The notes under the pieces were generated by a model. That model had not been told where the DNA came from. It did no database searches and was given only the letters and a program-made list of their open reading frames with translations. DNA of 28,141 nt from JABHHG01 sp964419445 (GTDB lineage Bacteria; Fidelibacterota; Marinisomatia; SCGC-AAA003-L08; D37C17), in NCBI GenBank assembly GCA_964419445.1, contig CAYQPE010000015.1, positions 1 through 28,141 of the forward strand, written 5' to 3'. Positions 24,092-28,141 of the stretch are shown here, in pieces (positions within the stretch are counted from its first letter, which is position 1; every line of letters begins with the position of its first letter). The position numbers were made by a program, and so were the translations under genes.

Positions 24092-26833
24092 TTAACCTAG
24101 AATGAAGTTAATTATTTGTACAATATCAACTATATTCAAAATACCGTCATTATTAAAATCACCACATGAATCAAATTGACTTAATAGAATTAAATTTACA
24201 ATATTCACAATATCTATAATATTTATTATATCATCGCCATTTAAATCACCTGACACGCAATTGATATGATTTTCAAAATTGAACACTGCATTCAACTCAT
24301 CAAGAAGGACGTCATGCTTATCACCGGAAAATTCCCAAAACATTCCCCCACCCAATCCTTCATCCAATATATATTGGGCTTTCAATCTAATAGATTCTGT
24401 GTCGTCGTAGCTTATCATCACTTGAGTGTTTGGATTATATAACCACGGGACTTTTGCTTCATCGTGCCAGTACTGAGTATATCCATTTAGATTAATATAG
24501 TTATCCTCTAAATCCCAATAATCAAATACACCATCTTCCCATGTCCCAATGGTTGGAACTCCATTATATTCTGAATATAATCCATTGTTTACATTTTCTA
24601 CATTGGCAAAGGATCTACCATAAAATGCCAATCCTGCATTGAGTTTTTCACGGGGGACTCCCCTTTCAATGTAGTTTTCTACTGATGCAGATAAATTGAA
24701 ATTTTCTGCATATATTTCAGGAGATGGATCATTTTCAGTGGAGTATAGTGCTGAATTAAAATTGGTAGCTGGATCTCCATCTCCACCCCAAGGTCCATGT
24801 AAATCATAACTCATAATATTTATCCAATCTAAATATGGAGTAAGCGATTCTAATTCTAAATGATCCATATAATTTGGATTTGCAGAGGATGCAATTGTCA
24901 ATAAGTAATTATTCCCAGATAACGCCGTCTGCTCATCTAATAATTCTCGAATTCGCTGTACTAATGCCACCAAATTAATTCCATCATCAGGATGATTATG
25001 ATTCCCCTCTAATCCGCCTTCAACTGGATATTCCCAATCTAAGTCAATGCCATCAAATCCATATTCTAAAATAAAGTTCACACATGATTGAGCAAAGATT
25101 TCTCGTGATTCTTCAGTCATTGCTATATCTGAGAAATAGGTTGACCAAGTCCATCCACCAATAGATATCATGGTCTTTAAATGAGGGTATTGATTTTTTA
25201 AAATTTGGAGTTGATTAAAACTTCCACGTAAACAACCTTCATCCCAGCAATCCCCAGGGTATGCTTTATCGATATCTGCATACGGATCACCCAATTCAAT
25301 TGTCCCCGAGGTTGGATTTATATTTGCAAATGCATAATTTATTACATTTATCTTTTCAGCTGGGATATCCATCACATGATAATTACGTCCATATATCCCC
25401 CAAGAGACAAAATATCCAATTACATTTTTCTCAAATACAATACCCTGTTCTTCTGAAAATTCATTAAATATTGAAGAAAATTCATACGGCTCTTGTAAGA
25501 TGCTGCTACAACTGATATCAACGTGATCTAATACGCCTTCTTCACATTGCTTATCTCTATTTGATGACCACATAGATAACATCCCGATTTGCTTTTCATC
25601 TGCAAATTCCCTTAACTGTTCTGCATCTTCAAGATTAAAAATTTCAGTAGTCACATCATTAATTCCAATCATGGGGGTAATTCCAATCATGGCCCAAATT
25701 TCTTCTTCCGTTTTGGGGATTCCTGCATGAGTATAAATTTCATCTAATTGATTAAATAGGGATTCTGCAGATTCTATAGCATATTCACCCATATACCCTT
25801 CAGGATTAGGTGCAGCTTGATCCCCATAATCCATTGCCATAATATTAACTCCTGCAAGATTTACGCCATTTTCAACGGCATTTTGGACAACAAAATAACC
25901 GTCAGCAGTTAACCCTACAGGTAGAACTGGAAGTGTGTACCAAATATTCAAAGGTCTATCTTCATTTTCCATATTTTCCTGAATAATTGCAATGGCCTCA
26001 GAACGACGTTGAGTGGCATCATTATCCAAAATCCAAATGCCTTCAATGTCAAAATCTAAATGGGTAAGATTATACGCATCAATAATACGCTGATATTGCT
26101 CCGCTAAGTCCATGCTATTGGGACAGGCAGATGCTAAGGGTGTATTGGCAGCACCACCAATTGATGGCATAACATCTCCTCCTTGGCTACGAAGTTGGCC
26201 GATTTCATTATCTTCAATGAGCGGAAACATAAAATCTTCAGCATACGTCCAGCCATCTAATCCAAAAAATCCGCCCCAACTAGCTTCACAGGCATCACCG
26301 GTTTTATCCACAATAAATCCCAGTGCATAATGTTTTACCCCGGTTTCAATGGAATTCCCTGAAATATCAAATGGTGGCCACCCGGTGGCATCTACAAAGG
26401 GGGCAAAAAATGTATGACCCCAATCAGAATCACCTTCACCAATATCAAATTCACCTGAACCACCACCATTTTGCTGTACAATTATGATTTCTGTGGGTGA
26501 GCTTTGGTTACATATTTCTGAATTATCTATTCCATTACATAATTCTACAACTAATGAAAATGTACCGCCATGAACAAATTCTATATCATAATTTGCAGAT
26601 TGAGCCTGGGGAGTATTGGAAGCAATTTGAGCTTCATATATAGATTCACCATTTGAAAGTAAGCGCCAATGATCACCATTTTCACCCCACCACATATTCC
26701 ATGCAAGGGATACCTCAACACTTGAATCTGTAATTGTGTATTCCGTTGGCATCCATCCAATTTGAGGAGTACCTGGCATTTCTTGGGAAGAGGCGAATTG
26801 AATGAAAATTGAAAAAATGATAAAGCGTATCAT
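24092..26833 (-). CDS. Bimodular GH18 chitinase with ChiA-type N-domain and C-terminal dockerin-like domain
   Basis: 913 residues, exported (signal peptide 1-17, ...FASSQ). About 18-125 resembles the N-terminal Fn3-like domain of Serratia ChiA: PGTPQIGW...SLAWNMWWGENGDHWRLLSNG...FSLVVELCN...SSPTEI. A first GH18 barrel (about 134-440) has LDFDIEG with D260, D262 and the acid/base E264, a variant I recall from archaeal ChiA-like enzymes. A second GH18 barrel (about 466-838) has SIGGWTWSTYF, DGIDLDWEYP with D594/D597/D599/E601, and MSYDLHGPWGG. Residues 862-913 are two calcium loops, GDLNGDDIINIIDIV and GDFNNDGILNIVDIV, like a type I dockerin. AAGG precedes the ATG. Degrades extracellular chitin; two catalytic types in one chain suggest intramolecular synergy. 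Confidence 0.92.
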   Translation of the reverse strand: MIRFIIFSIFIQFASSQEMPGTPQIGWMPTEYTITDSSVEVSLAWNMWWGENGDHWRLLSNGESIYEAQIASNTPQAQSANYDIEFVHGGTFSLVVELCNGIDNSEICNQSSPTEIIIVQQNGGGSGEFDIGEGDSDWGHTFFAPFVDATGWPPFDISGNSIETGVKHYALGFIVDKTGDACEASWGGFFGLDGWTYAEDFMFPLIEDNEIGQLRSQGGDVMPSIGGAANTPLASACPNSMDLAEQYQRIIDAYNLTHLDFDIEGIWILDNDATQRRSEAIAIIQENMENEDRPLNIWYTLPVLPVGLTADGYFVVQNAVENGVNLAGVNIMAMDYGDQAAPNPEGYMGEYAIESAESLFNQLDEIYTHAGIPKTEEEIWAMIGITPMIGINDVTTEIFNLEDAEQLREFADEKQIGMLSMWSSNRDKQCEEGVLDHVDISCSSILQEPYEFSSIFNEFSEEQGIVFEKNVIGYFVSWGIYGRNYHVMDIPAEKINVINYAFANINPTSGTIELGDPYADIDKAYPGDCWDEGCLRGSFNQLQILKNQYPHLKTMISIGGWTWSTYFSDIAMTEESREIFAQSCVNFILEYGFDGIDLDWEYPVEGGLEGNHNHPDDGINLVALVQRIRELLDEQTALSGNNYLLTIASSANPNYMDHLELESLTPYLDWINIMSYDLHGPWGGDGDPATNFNSALYSTENDPSPEIYAENFNLSASVENYIERGVPREKLNAGLAFYGRSFANVENVNNGLYSEYNGVPTIGTWEDGVFDYWDLEDNYINLNGYTQYWHDEAKVPWLYNPNTQVMISYDDTESIRLKAQYILDEGLGGGMFWEFSGDKHDVLLDELNAVFNFENHINCVSGDLNGDDIINIIDIVNIVNLILLSQFDSCGDFNNDGILNIVDIVQIINFILG

Positions 26834-26957
26834 ATTTTACCTTTTTGATGAGTAAATAAACTACATATTAATTTTTATTTATCCATGTAACGATTTGTTT
26901 AATTCTAATAGATTCAATTTCATCTCTCATCTAACTTAATTTAACTTTACCCCTCTC

Positions 26958-27581
26958 ATGAACAGCAAATTTTCTGTACTTTTATATATTTTTACGTATT
27001 CATATCTATTGATGGGTACCCCATTTCCTCATCCTCTCATTGAGTTAAATGAATCTGATCATATACAATTATCCAATAATGATGTAGTAATTAAACCCTC
27101 TCAAATTGAAAAATTAGAAGGAAAACATTTTCATGCATGCATTTTGGTTGATGCAGAGGTTACATCTATTATTCAGGTGATTGGTGATTTTAACACGTAT
27201 CCACAGTTTATGCCTCATATTAAGGGAGTTACCCCTCACAAGGCTTCACCACAAAATTCAAGTAGATTTCACCTGGATTTACCATTGGGAATAGAATACC
27301 AATATGCAATTTCAGATACATCCTACACCTCTTCTGAACTGTCATGGTTATCTTGGACCCTTTCACCTTGGGAGGAAAACTCCATCCGGGATACCTGGGG
27401 TCAGTGGGTCGTAACTCCATATAAAAATACCACCTATTCGCTGATTCAATATCAGGCATACTCTGATTTGGGAGATATACCCTTTGGCTTTGAGTGGATT
27501 ATAGAATTGGTTACTGAAAAAAGTCTCCCTGATGTATTAATAAGCACAAAAGATTGGATTGAAACTCATGAAAAAGATTAG
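26958..27581 (+). CDS. Exported SRPBCC (START-like) fold protein
   Basis: 207 residues, with a signal peptide or anchor at about 1-20 (FSVLLYIFTYSYLLMG). The body matches the polyketide-cyclase/START-like SRPBCC superfamily. The pattern VDAEVTSIIQVIGDFNTYPQFMPHIKGV (about 69-96) is the family's typical helix and strand start (xxApxxxVxxxxxDxxxYpxfmP), with LSWTLSP...IRDTWGQWVV later and a long C-terminal helix. These folds bind hydrophobic ligands; the ligand is unknown. An exported location is less usual than cytoplasmic. No clear ribosome site. Divergent from the chitinase across 124 bases; its last 14 bases overlap the next gene. Confidence 0.78.
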   Translation: MNSKFSVLLYIFTYSYLLMGTPFPHPLIELNESDHIQLSNNDVVIKPSQIEKLEGKHFHACILVDAEVTSIIQVIGDFNTYPQFMPHIKGVTPHKASPQNSSRFHLDLPLGIEYQYAISDTSYTSSELSWLSWTLSPWEENSIRDTWGQWVVTPYKNTTYSLIQYQAYSDLGDIPFGFEWIIELVTEKSLPDVLISTKDWIETHEKD

Positions 27582-27759
27582 TGTTATTGTCATTTTATTT
27601 TCATTTTTGTTTTCAGAAGATGCTCAAATTGTTGATGGTTATTCCTACTATCCGCCCAAAGGATTTTCATATCTCACCAACTCTCATTCAGATAAAATTG
27701 GACAACAGCAATTTTTTACCCCCACCTTGAGTACATCCATAAACATCTTCTTGTTGTAA
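27568..27759 (+). CDS. Short exported peptide, possibly a truncated gene
   Basis: 63 residues from the ATG at 27568-27570, which overlaps the end of the SRPBCC gene by 14 bases. A TTG three codons earlier is possible but unneeded. It starts with a clear signal peptide, MKKISVIVILFSFLFS, then DAQIVDGYSYYPPKGFSYLTNS and ends NIFLL. I do not recognise the mature part. The mononucleotide runs TTTTTT and CCCCC around 27714-27724 could hide a frameshift; the +1 frame there runs 18-19 codons further. Together with the broken LRR gene just downstream, a gene cut by rearrangement is plausible. Confidence 0.45.
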   Translation: MKKISVIVILFSFLFSEDAQIVDGYSYYPPKGFSYLTNSHSDKIGQQQFFTPTLSTSINIFLL

Positions 27760-27815
27760 CAAATCACATCCAACTATAAATAAAACGAATAATATTATGA
27801 GTGTATATAGGAGTT

Positions 27816-27983
27816 TCATTCGCAGGTATTTATGAGATTGTTGCCATCGAGTATATTGTATTCAAAATTCCACACCCATGACCAGTTATTACTCTCAATC
27901 AAGTCACATACTTCTGGTGGTATCTCTCCAGTGAGTTGATTATTATGTAAAAACAAATATTGTAAATTGTGACAAATCCCAAA
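27816..27983 (-). pseudogene. Leucine-rich-repeat surface protein remnant (C-terminal end only)
   Basis: The minus strand reads an open frame of 55 codons beginning FGICHNLQYLFLHNNQLTG, then EIPPEVCDL, and ending NNLINTCE with a TGA stop at 27816-27818. NLQYLFLHNNQLTGEIPPEVC is a textbook LRR unit. The frame is blocked at once on the 5' side by a TAG (27984-27986) inside the tandem repeats, and no start codon lies in frame. So only the last LRR and tail of a once longer gene survive, or the rest is in another frame beyond the edge. It resembles the lipoprotein at 17665-18210 in type. Confidence 0.65.
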
Positions 27984-28105
27984 CTAATAAGTTTTTTCAA
28001 TTTTGAATCAAAAACCAGAAAACACAGAAATCCCAAACAAATATGTTTTTCAATTTTGAATCAAAAAGAAGTTGACACAGAAATCCCAAACTAATATTTG
28101 GGGAG
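27974..28105. repeat. Tandem repeat of about 53 bp, two full copies and one partial
   Basis: Copies begin AAATCCCAAAC at 27974, 28028 and 28081 (periods 54 and 53). Copies 1 and 2 share CAATTTTGAATCAAAAA and the end ACACAG; copy 3 breaks off after about 25 bases. The repeats are very AT-rich, carry stop codons in the LRR frame, and overlap the first codons of the LRR remnant. The 36 bases from 28106 to the window edge show no further copy. No open frame runs through them. Confidence 0.8.
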
Positions 28106-28141
28106 ATGTTAATTAAAATCTGAAGACAAAGCTTTTATATT

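Noticed and set aside
27974..28105. CRISPR array
   Set aside because: The units differ from one another across most of their length and there is no repeat/unique-spacer alternation; no cas gene is nearby.

Overview
The window looks like a chromosomal segment of an AT-rich, Gram-negative marine bacterium of the FCB group. Candidatus Marinimicrobia (Neomarinimicrobiota, SAR406) is my best guess. This is an inference from content: a Por/type IX sorting-domain protein, lipoproteins with loose lipoboxes, GCTD...DDGSC repeats, leucine-rich surface fragments and a C-terminal dockerin-like module, alongside an eclectic central metabolism. No rRNA or tRNA gene, CRISPR array or insertion sequence is visible. 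Coding density is high and the only stretch over 300 bases without an intact gene is at the right end.

Layout. 1-2682 (minus): a tight operon murQ - anmK - phosphohexomutase (cut by the left edge), for recycling of cell-wall MurNAc. 2741-5031 (plus): a CNNM/CorC-type membrane protein and a class I/II aminotransferase two bases apart, ending in a bidirectional terminator. 5064-7304 (minus): a glycolytic pair, a PPi-type phosphofructokinase followed by an animal/plant-type class I fructose-bisphosphate aldolase. 7444-8418 (plus): a secreted protein with LIM-like zinc fingers and a HExxH peptidase domain that resembles the plant DA1 protein. 8463-13847 (plus): a complete pyruvate dehydrogenase complex (E1 of homodimeric AceE type, E2, E3) with 1-base spacing or overlap.

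13916-18210 (minus) is an envelope region: a MORN-repeat lipoprotein, an orphan 95-residue protein with a structured 3' end, a 670-residue modular type IX cargo protein and two lipoproteins. CRP-like palindromes lie upstream of the 95-residue gene and of the type IX cargo gene. 18283-20295 (plus) is an orphan secretin with a long C-terminal extension. It meets, stop codon on stop codon, a 1045-residue fusion of a nucleotide-transporter-like membrane domain, a helical-repeat region and a cyclic-nucleotide-binding domain. Then come a small basic secreted protein and a bimodular GH18 chitinase with an N-terminal ChiA-like domain and a C-terminal dockerin-like domain. The right end carries a secreted SRPBCC-fold protein, a short overlapping exported peptide, the remnant of a leucine-rich-repeat gene and a ~53-bp tandem repeat that reaches toward the window edge.

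How it fits together (inference): the cell breaks down chitin outside, recycles its own peptidoglycan amino sugars, and runs glycolysis through PPi-PFK, class I aldolase and PDH. The surface genes may answer to a cAMP/CRP-type regulator. The most interesting items are the bacterial DA1-like LIM peptidase, the transporter/helical-repeat/cNMP-sensor fusion, the CRP-like sites with the uncharacterised 95-residue gene, and the two-domain chitinase.
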